A program made the position numbers and the translations under genes. A stretch of DNA of 64,000 bases, from the NCBI RefSeq assembly GCF_001571105.1, contig NZ_BCTD01000017.1; one strand, given 5' to 3'. Below are positions 44,854 to 53,006 of the stretch, piece after piece. This DNA comes from Azotobacter vinelandii. GTDB lineage: Bacteria > Pseudomonadota > Gammaproteobacteria > Pseudomonadales > Pseudomonadaceae. Numbering within the stretch: the stretch's first letter is position 1; every line of letters starts with the position of its first letter. The notes beneath the pieces were generated by a model, which was given only the letters and a program-made list of their open reading frames with translations, did not search any database and was not told the DNA's origin.

Positions 44854-45297
44854 TCATGCCCCGTCAAGCGGCTCGGGCCTGGCGAGCCGGATCAGCCTGG
44901 TCAGTACCGCGGTCATCATCGCCGTGGAGACGCCGAACATGAGGATGCCGTTGGCCGCCTCCAGCGCGCCGAGCAGCCGCCAGCGCTCGGACATGACGAT
45001 GTCGCCGTAGCCCAGGGTGGCGAAGTTCACCGCCGAGTGGTACAGCGTGGTGGCGAAATCGGCGAACTCGCCGACCAGCACGAACACCCAGGCCCAGGCG
45101 GCCATCTGCAGGAAGTTACCGAACATCGCCAGCAGCATCGCCACGGCGAGCAGGGCGATCTCCTGCAGCGGCCCGAGCAGCAGCCCGTGGCGACGGTGGA
45201 AGCGGACGTACTGGCGCACGCAGATGCCCACGAAGATCGCCTGGAACAGCAGGCAGACCAGCATGGCGGCGATTCCGGTCAACAGGTTGAGCAGCAT
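44854..45297 (-). CDS. Two-helix potassium-channel-like protein
   Basis: The 147-residue protein has an N-terminal membrane helix, a further hydrophobic pair and a pore loop TLGYGD (94-99), the K+-channel selectivity filter, followed by a last membrane helix. It belongs to the Ion_trans_2 type without regulatory domains. It lies 12 bases after the DUF2955 gene, so it is the distal member of the efflux operon; an ion channel in such an operon is unusual and may balance charge or osmotic effects. Confidence 0.82.
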   Translation of the reverse strand: MLLNLLTGIAAMLVCLLFQAIFVGICVRQYVRFHRRHGLLLGPLQEIALLAVAMLLAMFGNFLQMAAWAWVFVLVGEFADFATTLYHSAVNFATLGYGDIVMSERWRLLGALEAANGILMFGVSTAMMTAVLTRLIRLARPEPLDGA

Positions 45298-45309
45298 GGC
45301 GGGCTCCTT

Positions 45310-46353
45310 TCAGGGGCTGGAGAGCGGCCGGCGCGGCTGCCGCCGATCGATCAGGCGGACCGCCGCGCAGGCGTACAGGGTGACGGCGACGAACAGCCCC
45401 ATGCGCACCGCGAAGGCGGTGTAGACATCCTTGCCGGCTGCGCTGTCCTGCACCGACTGGCCGAGCAGGATGATCAGGGTGACGGCGCCGTTCAGCCAGA
45501 AGCCCGGGGTCTGCCGGGTGGCGCTCAGGCGGTAGAGGCGGCGCGCCAGCAGCAGGACGAACAGCAGCGTCCACAGGAAGAACATCCACAGGTGCGGGAG
45601 CAGGCTCAGCGCCGACCAGAACCCCACCGCCAGCAAGCCGCCCAGCAGGGTCGAGCCGAGCAGTTCGCGCCCGGCATCGCGGGCGCTGGTGGCGCATACC
45701 TGCTGGCCGAGACTCACCGATTTCATCACCAGCGGCACATAGCTGCCAGGGTCGATCAGGGCGAGCAGGAAGGCCGGGATCACCACCAGGGTGGCGCGCA
45801 GGGCGATCCAGGCGATCCGGCCCGGATCGGGCGACGGCCTGGGGGGTGGCTCGGCGGGGCCTGCGGGCTCGGGAAACAGCCAGTGGCCGAGGATCACGGC
45901 AAGGGTGGTCAACAGCAGGCCCTTGACCAGCGCCTCGATGACCGTCAGGGCGATGGCGAAGTCTGTGGCCCCGGTGGCGGAGACCAGGGTCAGGCCAATG
46001 ACCAGGAAGATCATCACCAGGGGATTGCCGCCGCGCAGCGCCTGGAGAAAGCTGAGGAACAGGCACAGTGCGACCAGCAGCACGCCGCTGGCCGGGAAGT
46101 AGCGCAGCAGTGGGATCAGCAACAGGCCACCGCCGGTGGTGACGGCCGCCAGCGCGGCCAGGGCGAAACCGGCTTTAAGGGAAAGCGGCTGGTTGCGCAT
46201 CGCCAGCAAGAACAGCGTCAACACGGGCGGCAGGAAGGGAATCGGCAGGGCCAGGCCAAAGCTCGCGCCCAGGCAGGCGGCCGTGCCGAAGGCCAGGCGC
46301 AGGGCGCGCCGGGGGCGTGGATCGATACGGTGGACGGGCGCTTCAGTAGGCAT
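45310..46353 (-). CDS. DUF2955/FUSC-type inner membrane protein
   Basis: The 347-residue protein has two blocks of about five membrane helices (first about 20-170, second about 190-335) joined by a Pro-rich cytosolic linker. It resembles DUF2955, related to FUSC/aromatic-acid exporter AaeB-like permeases, which pair with HlyD-type adaptors. The start overlaps the HlyD gene by 11 bases. It probably forms the inner-membrane pump of a tripartite efflux system with the adjacent HlyD and NodT proteins. Confidence 0.82.
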   Translation of the reverse strand: MPTEAPVHRIDPRPRRALRLAFGTAACLGASFGLALPIPFLPPVLTLFLLAMRNQPLSLKAGFALAALAAVTTGGGLLLIPLLRYFPASGVLLVALCLFLSFLQALRGGNPLVMIFLVIGLTLVSATGATDFAIALTVIEALVKGLLLTTLAVILGHWLFPEPAGPAEPPPRPSPDPGRIAWIALRATLVVIPAFLLALIDPGSYVPLVMKSVSLGQQVCATSARDAGRELLGSTLLGGLLAVGFWSALSLLPHLWMFFLWTLLFVLLLARRLYRLSATRQTPGFWLNGAVTLIILLGQSVQDSAAGKDVYTAFAVRMGLFVAVTLYACAAVRLIDRRQPRRPLSSP

Positions 46354-47476
46354 AGGACAGCCAGCTCATCAGGCGCAGGAAGGCGCGGCCGAGCGGATTG
46401 AGCGGATTGCCGCGGCGGGGAAAGGCCATCACCTCGGCCTGGCCACCGATGCGCAGCGCCCGGCGATCGCTCAGTTCGCCCGGCGCGAACTCGACGATCA
46501 CCGGGAAACGCTGGGCGGCGCGCAGCCAGTCGCGCTCGTTCTGCACCGTCGGCAGGCTGCCGGGCGGATTGTCCTGGCCGACACCGACGCCGAAGCCGAT
46601 GCTGCGCACGCGGCCCTCGAACAGGGTTCCGGGCAGGGCGTCGAGGACGATCGCCACCGGCGTGCCGGGTTCGAGATGGCCCAGGTTGTTTTCGGTCATC
46701 TCGGCACTGATCCACAGGTCGTCGATGGCGATCAGGGTCAGCACCGCCTTGCCGGCACCGGCGTACTGGCCGACCTCGGCGCGCAGGTCGGTGATCAGGC
46801 CGGCGGAGCTGGCGCGCACGCGGGTATTGGCCAGGTCGCGCTCGGCCTGCTCCAGGGCGGCGGCGGCGCTGCGCAGTTGGGCGTTGTCCGCACCGCTACC
46901 GCCCTCCTGCTCACGGGCGCGCTGGACCTCGGCATGGGCTGCGGCGACCTGGCTGACGGCCTGTTCCAGGGTCGCCCGGGCGACCTCCAGGCGGCGCAGG
47001 GAGATGGTGCCCGGGTCCTCGCGGTAGAGCCGTTCCAGGCGCTCGCTGTCCTGCCGGGCCTTGACCTCGTTGGCCTGCGCGGCGCGCAGCCCGGCCAGCG
47101 CGGCGTCGATGCCGGCGGTGCCGGCGCCGACCTGCCGGCGCACGTTCTCCAGTTCGGCGCGCGCCCGTTCGACGGCGATCCGGTAGGGTTCCGGATCCAG
47201 TTCGAAGAGCAGTTGTCCGGCCTCCACGTGCTGGTTGTCGCGTACTGCGACGCCGATCACGCGGCCGGCCACTTCGGGCGCGACCCCGACCACCAGCGCT
47301 TCTACCCGGGCCTGCTGGGTGTAGGGGGTGTAGCGGTCGGCAAACAGATACCAGAGCAGGCTGAGGACGATCAGCGCGAGAGTCCAGCGCACGCCGCGAC
47401 GGCTGGGATCGGCCGGCTCGGGGGCGGCGGGCGGCGGCGCGGGCGTCTCGATGGGGGGCTGCGAGGCTTCAGTCAT
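46343..47476 (-). CDS. HlyD/EmrA-type membrane fusion protein
   Basis: The 377-residue protein has a short Pro-rich cytosolic head, one membrane helix (about 30-46), split biotinyl-lipoyl segments (ALVVGVAPEVAGRVIGVAV, VRASSAGLITDLRAEVGQ), an intervening coiled-coil hairpin (about 95-210) and a beta-barrel. It links the DUF2955 pump with the NodT channel. It overlaps the upstream nodT-like gene by eight bases and the downstream gene by 11, so all three are coupled. Confidence 0.9.
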   Translation of the reverse strand: MTEASQPPIETPAPPPAAPEPADPSRRGVRWTLALIVLSLLWYLFADRYTPYTQQARVEALVVGVAPEVAGRVIGVAVRDNQHVEAGQLLFELDPEPYRIAVERARAELENVRRQVGAGTAGIDAALAGLRAAQANEVKARQDSERLERLYREDPGTISLRRLEVARATLEQAVSQVAAAHAEVQRAREQEGGSGADNAQLRSAAAALEQAERDLANTRVRASSAGLITDLRAEVGQYAGAGKAVLTLIAIDDLWISAEMTENNLGHLEPGTPVAIVLDALPGTLFEGRVRSIGFGVGVGQDNPPGSLPTVQNERDWLRAAQRFPVIVEFAPGELSDRRALRIGGQAEVMAFPRRGNPLNPLGRAFLRLMSWLSYAY

Positions 47477-48989
47477 GGCTGTCCGCCTTGTCGGAAGAGG
47501 GGCTTACCTCGTCCAGCAGGTCGCCCCAGTCGGTGCGTTCGGCCATCTGTTCGCGGCTGGCCGCGTCGATGGGCGGGCGCTCGCTGTACCAGCCGCCGCC
47601 GAGGGCCTTGTAGAGGTCGATCAGGCTGTTGATCGCGGAGTTGCGGGTGACCAGGTAGCTGTCCTGCTGGGCCAGCAGGGCGCGCTGGGCGTCCAGTACA
47701 CGCTGGAAGTCGGTGTAGCCCTCGCGGTACTGCGCGCTGGCCAGGGTCAAGGCGCGCTGGGCGCTGATCGACGCCTCGCGCAGAATGCGCTCGCGCTCCA
47801 GCGCCTTGACCAGCCCGGTGGCGGCGTCGTCAGCCTCACGCGCGGCCTGGCGCACCCGGTCGCGGTAGACCTCGATCAGTTGCTGCAGGCGGGCGTCCTG
47901 GACGCGCACGTTGTTGCGCATGCGGCCGTTGTCGAAGACGTTCCACAGCAGGCTGGGGCCGCCGATGAAATCGCGGGTATCCGAGCTGCCGTCCAGCGAA
48001 CTGGCCGACCAGCCGATGCTGCCCAGCAGGCTCAGGGACGGGTAGAGGTCGGTTTCGGCGAGGCCGACCTGGGCCGACTGCGCGGCCACCTGCAGCTCGG
48101 CGGCGCGCACGTCCGGGCGACGCAGCAGCAGGTTGGCGGGCACGTCGTCGAGCAGGGCGCGGTCGAGCAGGGGCACCAGTCCCGTCTGCCGGGTGAGTTC
48201 TGGCAGCGCATCGGGCGGCTCCCCGACCAGTACCGAGAGGGCATTGCGCGTCTGCCGCACCAGGGCCTCGAACTCCGGCACCGTGCTCAGGGTGCCGAGG
48301 TACTGGGTCTTGGCCTGCTGCAGGTCGAGCTCGTCGCTGTTGCCGCTCAGGAACAGGCGCTCGGTGATCTCGAAGCTGCGCTTCTGTCGCTCGGTGTTTT
48401 CGCGAGCGATGCGCAGGCGGGCCTCGGCGGTGCGCAGGACGAAATAGGTTTGCGCGACCTGGGCACGCAGCAGCACGAGGACGTCCTGATAGTCGGCCTG
48501 GGCGGCGAAGTAGGCGGCGTCGGCGGACTCGATGGCGCGGCTGTAGCGGCCCCAGAAGTCGAGTTCCCAGCCGATGCTGAAGCCGGCGTCGTACTGCCAG
48601 GCATGGCGGTCCTGCGGCAGACGGCCGCCGTACTGGTGACGGTCGAGGTAGAGCGCCTCGGCAGTGACTTGGCGCAACTGGGGACTGAGGCCGCTCAGGG
48701 CGATACCGAGCCGCGCCCGGGCTTCCAGGATGCGCAGGCCGGCGATGCGCAGGTCCGGATTGTGCTCATCGGCATGGGCGATCAGCCGGTCGAGCAACGG
48801 ATCGCCGAGGCCCGTCCACCACCGGCGGTTGTCTGGTTGCACGCGCATGGCGCTGGCCCGGGCCAGCATCTCGCTGTCCCAGTGATCGACCCAGGCTTCG
48901 CGGGGCGACTGGAAGTCCGGTCCCAGACGGATGCAGCCGCCCAGGACAGAGGCCGCGAGCAGCAGCGAGGGGCTGCGCCAGAGCTTCAT
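47469..48989 (-). CDS. NodT-family outer membrane efflux lipoprotein
   Basis: The 506-residue protein starts at ATG 48989 with a lipoprotein signal (LLLAASVLGGC, Cys 19) and contains two outer-membrane efflux (TolC/OprM) repeats: ANPDLRIAGLRILEARARLG-like helices at about 90-110, YDAGFSIGWELDFWGRYSRAI, LLLRRPDVRAAELQVAA and a late YREGYTDFQRVLDAQRALL. It is first in the operon nodT-hlyD-DUF2955-channel. The promoter lies in a leader copied from the PerM-like gene. Confidence 0.9.
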   Translation of the reverse strand: MKLWRSPSLLLAASVLGGCIRLGPDFQSPREAWVDHWDSEMLARASAMRVQPDNRRWWTGLGDPLLDRLIAHADEHNPDLRIAGLRILEARARLGIALSGLSPQLRQVTAEALYLDRHQYGGRLPQDRHAWQYDAGFSIGWELDFWGRYSRAIESADAAYFAAQADYQDVLVLLRAQVAQTYFVLRTAEARLRIARENTERQKRSFEITERLFLSGNSDELDLQQAKTQYLGTLSTVPEFEALVRQTRNALSVLVGEPPDALPELTRQTGLVPLLDRALLDDVPANLLLRRPDVRAAELQVAAQSAQVGLAETDLYPSLSLLGSIGWSASSLDGSSDTRDFIGGPSLLWNVFDNGRMRNNVRVQDARLQQLIEVYRDRVRQAAREADDAATGLVKALERERILREASISAQRALTLASAQYREGYTDFQRVLDAQRALLAQQDSYLVTRNSAINSLIDLYKALGGGWYSERPPIDAASREQMAERTDWGDLLDEVSPSSDKADSHD

Positions 48990-49018
48990 GTCGGCGGGGT
49001 CGAGCGAATGGCGAGCGC

Positions 49019-49069
49019 CTAGGGCCGGTTTCCGGAGCATTGCCGGTCGGCAGGGGATTTCGGCGACAT
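49019..49069 (-). pseudogene. Remnant of the 5' end of a PerM-like gene
   Basis: A 16-codon frame MSPKSPADRQCSGNRP then stop matches the N-terminus MSPKSASDQQFSRNLLD of the gene at 44702, within the duplicated leader. It lies 30 bases upstream of the nodT-like start and keeps a ribosome-binding site, so it may be translated as a leader peptide. Confidence 0.75.
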
Positions 49070-49193
49070 GAAAAGTCCCTTTCGTGGCTGCACGGCGCGT
49101 CCTGTCCGGGCGGTCTGGGCGACTCGTCGAGAGTCGGACCGAATGCTTCCGCTGGGGCTTCTGGGGGCTGATAGAGCATAGTTCAGGCCGGCG
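49021..49193. repeat. Copy B of duplicated promoter/leader
   Basis: Closely related to 44656-44836 in the same orientation relative to the following genes. It supplies the upstream region of the nodT-hlyD-DUF2955 operon. The minus strand has CTATGCTCTATC in both copies, a plausible -10 region. Confidence 0.85.
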
Positions 49194-49275
49194 ATTGCCA
49201 ATCCCGGCGACTCCTGAGAAAAAGCCGCCTACCGGGGCAGCCCCTAACGGGCCGCCGACTGAACGAGAGCGAGCG

Positions 49276-49617
49276 ATGAGCAGCGAACTGCAGATCGAGG
49301 ACATCCAGCCGGGCGACGGCAAGGCAGTGGTCAAGGGCGCCCTGATCACCACCCAGTACAACGGCTATCTGGAGGACGGCACCAAGTTCGACTCCTCCTA
49401 CGATCGCGGCAAGCCCTTCCAGTGCGTGATCGGCACCGGCCGCGTGATCAAGGGCTGGGACCAGGGGCTGATGGGCATGCGGGTCGGCGGCAAGCGCAGG
49501 CTCTTCGTGCCGGCCCGCCTCGCCTACGGCGAGCGGCAGGTCGGTGCGCACATCAAGCCGAACTCGAACCTGATCTTCGAGATCGAGCTACTGGAAGTGC
49601 TGACGCGGGACGACTGA
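49276..49617 (+). CDS. FKBP-type peptidyl-prolyl cis-trans isomerase
   Basis: The 113-residue protein is a minimal one-domain FKBP without a signal peptide, hence cytoplasmic. Family residues include YNGYLEDGTKFDSSYDRG, FQCVIGTGRVIKGWDQGLMGM, KRRLFVPARLAYGER and NSNLIFEIELLEV (each separate). It speeds proline isomerisation in folding proteins. It stands alone between divergent and convergent neighbours. ATG 49276 is chosen because it gives the normal FKBP start; the longer frame upstream covers the duplicated leader. Confidence 0.93.
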   Translation: MSSELQIEDIQPGDGKAVVKGALITTQYNGYLEDGTKFDSSYDRGKPFQCVIGTGRVIKGWDQGLMGMRVGGKRRLFVPARLAYGERQVGAHIKPNSNLIFEIELLEVLTRDD

Positions 49618-49652
49618 GGGCGTCCCGCCGCCCGAAGGCTCCGGGGACGCCC
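49618..49652. terminator. Stem between convergent FKBP and ABC genes
   Basis: GGGCGTCCC (49618-49626) pairs with GGGACGCCC (49644-49652). It lies directly after the FKBP stop and 13 bases before the end of the convergent ABC exporter gene. There is no T-run, so termination strength is uncertain. Confidence 0.45.
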
Positions 49653-49665
49653 GGCGGGGCGTCGG

Positions 49666-51420
49666 TCAGTGCGCGGGCGCGTCGCTGCCCGGCCTGGCGA
49701 TGGCCGTTTCGGCCGGGACCCGGTCCGTCCCGCGCGGCCCCTTGACGCACGAGAGCCGTCCGTCCTGCAGGCGGTAAACCTGGTCGGCGATGTCGATCAG
49801 CGCCGGCCGGTGCGAGACGGCGATGACGGTGATCGCCGGGGTCAGCGCCTTGAGCGTCTGGCAGATCGCCTCCTCCGACTCCGGGTCGAGGGCGCTGGTC
49901 GCTTCATCCAGGATCAGCAACCGCGGCCGGTGGGCCAGCGCGCGGGCGATGACGATGCGCTGGCGCTGGCCGCCGGACAGCTTGCCGCCCCGCTCGCCGA
50001 CAATCGTCTGCATGCCCTGGGGAGACTTTTCCACGAACTCCCAGGCGCCGGCCTGGCGCAGGGCGCGCTCCGCATCCGCGATCGTCAGGGCCGGATCGCC
50101 GAGGGTCACGTTGGCCAGGATGCTGTCGTGGAGCAGCAGGGTTTCCTGCGGCACGTAGCCGATCAGCCGCCGCCAGCGCTGGCGGTCCAGTTCCTCCAGG
50201 GGAACGCCGTCGACCCGGATGCCGCCGGACTGCGGGGCCAGCAGCACGCAGAGCAGGTCGAGCAGCGTGGTCTTGCCCGCCCCCGAGGGCCCGACCAGGC
50301 TGGTGAAGCTGCCTGCCGGAATCCTCAGGTCGACCCCGTCGAGGATCGTTCGCTCGCCATAGTCGAAGGACACGCGCTCGAAGACGATGGCCTCCCGCAG
50401 GCTGGGAACCCGCTTGCCGCCGCCCGGCTCAGCGTCGGCCTGGGCGGTTTCGATCGCTTTCTGCAGCGCCCAGTAGGCGCTTTCCTGGGAAGCGACGCGC
50501 TGGTAGCGCTGCTGGACCTTGTGCAGCAGGCTGAGGATGCGCACAACCAGGAAGATCAGCACCATCACCGACGACAGCGGCAGCTTCAGCACGACCAGCC
50601 CCGCATAGAGCCCGCCCGCCGCGAGAATCGCCAGCATCGGCCCCTGCAGCGCCCTGAGGGCCTCGCGGCTCATGACCTCGTGCTCCATCGCCTCGTTGAG
50701 CTGGTCGACCCGATGCCGCAGCAGCGAGTCGGCGATGTCCTCGCGGGCCATGGCCTTGAGCGGCTTGACCGAGCCCAGGGTGTCGGTCAGGTGCGCCAGC
50801 AACTCGCGCATCAGGCGGGTCTGGCTCTTGCCGGCATGGCGCGAGGTCTTCACCAGCTTCTGCAGGGCCAGCAGCAGGAAGACGCCCAGAATCAGGGAAA
50901 GGACGGCCGCCTGCCAGGACACGAACAGGGCGATGACCATGTAGACCATGGCCTGGATGAACAGGGCCAGGGCGTTGGCGGCGTGCTCGTAGGCGGTGGA
51001 GGCGCGAGAGGCCTCGGTGGCGACGGAGTTGGCCAGCGCGCCCGTCGGCTGGCGCAGGTAATACTCCCAGCGGCTGCCGAGCAGGGCGCGGATCAGGGCG
51101 ACGCGCAGGTCGGTGGCGACATGCGCCACGGTATAGCCGACCTGGCGGTTGCCCAGCAGGACCAACGCGCTGCTGATGACCATGCCCAGCACCATCACGC
51201 TCATCATGGTCACGACGGTCGGCTCCAGGCCGAACAACTGCAGGATGGCGATGACCTCCAGGGAAAACTCCGAGTGCGTCTTATCGCCCAGCGCCACCGA
51301 CAGCAGGGGCAGCAGGGTGGTCAGGCCGACGCCTTCGGCGAGACCGGCCAGGAACAGGCTGATCAGCATGAGCGCCGTACGCGCGGGATAGGTTCGACCA
51401 AAGGCAAGCAGAATACGCAT
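49666..51420 (-). CDS. ABC exporter (fused membrane and ATPase domains)
   Basis: The 584-residue protein is a half-size type IV ABC exporter: six membrane helices in residues 1-320, then an ATPase domain with Walker A GPSGAGKTT (about 368-376), signature LSGGQRQR (about 472), Walker B LLILDEATS and switch His in AVSHRP. Homologues include lipid flippases such as MsbA. ATG 51420 has AAGGA 5 bases before it; ATG 51426 is too close. It lies downstream of the sphingolipid operon, separated by a terminator, so shared expression is uncertain. A flippase role for sphingolipid is an inference. Confidence 0.88.
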   Translation of the reverse strand: MRILLAFGRTYPARTALMLISLFLAGLAEGVGLTTLLPLLSVALGDKTHSEFSLEVIAILQLFGLEPTVVTMMSVMVLGMVISSALVLLGNRQVGYTVAHVATDLRVALIRALLGSRWEYYLRQPTGALANSVATEASRASTAYEHAANALALFIQAMVYMVIALFVSWQAAVLSLILGVFLLLALQKLVKTSRHAGKSQTRLMRELLAHLTDTLGSVKPLKAMAREDIADSLLRHRVDQLNEAMEHEVMSREALRALQGPMLAILAAGGLYAGLVVLKLPLSSVMVLIFLVVRILSLLHKVQQRYQRVASQESAYWALQKAIETAQADAEPGGGKRVPSLREAIVFERVSFDYGERTILDGVDLRIPAGSFTSLVGPSGAGKTTLLDLLCVLLAPQSGGIRVDGVPLEELDRQRWRRLIGYVPQETLLLHDSILANVTLGDPALTIADAERALRQAGAWEFVEKSPQGMQTIVGERGGKLSGGQRQRIVIARALAHRPRLLILDEATSALDPESEEAICQTLKALTPAITVIAVSHRPALIDIADQVYRLQDGRLSCVKGPRGTDRVPAETAIARPGSDAPAH

Positions 51421-51433
51421 GGTCATCCTTCAG

Positions 51434-51469
51434 AAAAAAAGCATCCCGGCTGCTCGACAGGACAGCCGG
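51434..51469 (-). terminator. Rho-independent terminator after the spt operon
   Basis: On the minus strand CCGGCTG pairs with CAGCCGG over a 10-base loop and is soon followed by seven T residues. It lies just downstream of the spt gene end (51517) and immediately upstream of the ABC exporter start. Confidence 0.75.
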
Positions 51470-51516
51470 TATCCGCGGGAAAAGCCGGAACGGCCGGCAA
51501 GGCCGGCCGCGCCCTT

Positions 51517-52719
51517 TCAGGCGCCGGCCATGGCCTTGGCGGCGGGAGCACGCAGCGCGGCGAAGGCCTGGATGATGCGCTCGATCTGTTCGGGCGTGTG
51601 CGCGGCGCTGACGCTGCAACGCACCAGCGCCTGGCCGCCGGGAGTCGCCAAAGGCGGCACCAGGTTCACGTACACACCCCGTTCGATGAGGTTCTCCCAG
51701 AAGGCCACGCCCTCCTCGGGCGAGCCCAGCAGCACGGGGACGATCGGGCTCGGCTGCGGACCGATCCGGTATCCCAGGGCCGCCAGCCCCCGGTACAGCT
51801 GCCGCGCGTTGCTCCACAGGCGCTCGCGCAACTCCGGGCGGCTGCGCAGCGCCTGCAGGGCGGCGCGCACCGAGGCGATGGCCGAAGGCGACGGCGAGGC
51901 GGTGAAGATGTACGGGCGGCTCGCGCAGCGCAGCAGGTCCATGTCCGGGTGATGGCTGGCCGCGAAGCCGCCGATCGCCCCCAGGCTCTTGCTGAAGGTG
52001 CCCGTGACGATGTCCACCTCCGCCTCGACGCCCAGCTCCTCGGCCAGGCCACGGCCATGGGTGCCCAGCACGCCGACCGAGTGGGCCTCGTCGACCAGCA
52101 GGTAACCGCCCAGGCGCTGCTTGATCTCGACGATCTCCCGCAGGGGCGCCTGGTCGCCCAGCATGCTGTAGATGCCCTCCACCAGGATCAGGGCGGTGCG
52201 GGCGCGTTCGCCGAGCCGGCGCATGCGCCGCTCCAGGTCGGCCGCATCGTTGTGGCGGAAGCGGATGACCTGGGCGCCGCCCAGCTTGCAGGCATCGTAG
52301 ATGCTCGCATGGCAGTCCGCGTCGAGCAGCACGATATCCTCCGGACCGGCCAGGGCACCGATGACGCCGAGGTTCCCCATGTAGCCGGTGGAGAAGACGA
52401 TCACCGAACGGCGCGCGAAGAAGTCGGCCAGTTCGGCCTCCAGGGCCATGTGGCTGCCATAGCTGCCATTGGCCATGCGCGAACCGGTGGTCCCGGTTCC
52501 CTGGTCCTCGAGCGCCTGCTGCGCCGCCTGGATGCAGTCGGGGTCGAAGGTCAGCCCCAGGTAGTTATTGGTACCGGCAAGGATCACCCGGTGATCGCCG
52601 ATACGTCCCTCGGTGGGGGAAAGGATTTCGTCGATGCGCGTGCCGAACGGATTGAGACGTCCCTGCATCAGGTCGGCGCGAGCCTGCGCCAACTTCCCGA
52701 ACTTATCGAACAAGGCCAT
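51517..52719 (-). CDS. spt: Serine palmitoyltransferase-like alpha-oxoamine synthase
   Basis: The 400-residue PLP enzyme belongs to the alpha-oxoamine synthases (serine palmitoyltransferase/KBL/BioF). It has the PLP lysine K244 in TGTFSKSLGA, the cofactor Asp in LLVDEAHS (His 213) and the stacking His 137 in DADCHAS. The glycine-rich GTGTTGSRMANGS resembles bacterial SPT. It should condense serine with an acyl thioester to give 3-ketosphinganine. BioF is a possible alternative, but the neighbouring ACP, reductase, acyl ligase and GNAT match the known Caulobacter sphingolipid locus. GGAGC precedes ATG 52719 at 7 bases; the start overlaps the ACP gene. Confidence 0.88.
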   Translation of the reverse strand: MALFDKFGKLAQARADLMQGRLNPFGTRIDEILSPTEGRIGDHRVILAGTNNYLGLTFDPDCIQAAQQALEDQGTGTTGSRMANGSYGSHMALEAELADFFARRSVIVFSTGYMGNLGVIGALAGPEDIVLLDADCHASIYDACKLGGAQVIRFRHNDAADLERRMRRLGERARTALILVEGIYSMLGDQAPLREIVEIKQRLGGYLLVDEAHSVGVLGTHGRGLAEELGVEAEVDIVTGTFSKSLGAIGGFAASHHPDMDLLRCASRPYIFTASPSPSAIASVRAALQALRSRPELRERLWSNARQLYRGLAALGYRIGPQPSPIVPVLLGSPEEGVAFWENLIERGVYVNLVPPLATPGGQALVRCSVSAAHTPEQIERIIQAFAALRAPAAKAMAGA

Positions 52720-52966
52720 CGGCATGCTCCGTCAGCGAAAAGACAGCCCGTGCCAGTTCGGCGGGAGTATGCACGTCTGCCAGGATGTTCAAAGGAATGG
52801 AGATATCGAACGCGTCCTCGAGTTCCATCAGAAGGTCCATGACCTTGATGGAATCCAGGCCAAGTTCCTGCCGCAGGTCGATATCCGGGTGCAATGGCGT
52901 TCCGGGCGGAGCCATGGGTCTCAGATAGGCCAAAAGCCGCTCCAGTATTTGTTCCTGGGAAATCAT
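52703..52966 (-). CDS. Dedicated acyl carrier protein
   Basis: This 87-residue protein is an ACP with the phosphopantetheine serine S39 in GLDSIKVMDL and acidic helices. ATG 52966 has AGAGG 7 bases upstream. It overlaps the spt start by 17 bases, so the two are co-translated. In Caulobacter a dedicated ACP is loaded by an acyl-ACP synthetase and feeds serine palmitoyltransferase; the same arrangement occurs here. It therefore probably delivers the long acyl chain to spt. Confidence 0.9.
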   Translation of the reverse strand: MISQEQILERLLAYLRPMAPPGTPLHPDIDLRQELGLDSIKVMDLLMELEDAFDISIPLNILADVHTPAELARAVFSLTEHADGLVR

Positions 52967-53006
52967 GGTCAAACCTCTATCGATTCTGGAGATGCTTCTC
53001 GCCAGA

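Noticed and set aside
51517..52719. BioF (8-amino-7-oxononanoate synthase) for biotin synthesis
   Set aside because: The fold is shared, but there are no other bio genes nearby and the neighbours (ACP, acyl-AMP ligase, CerR-like SDR, ceramide-synthase-like GNAT) fit serine palmitoyltransferase.
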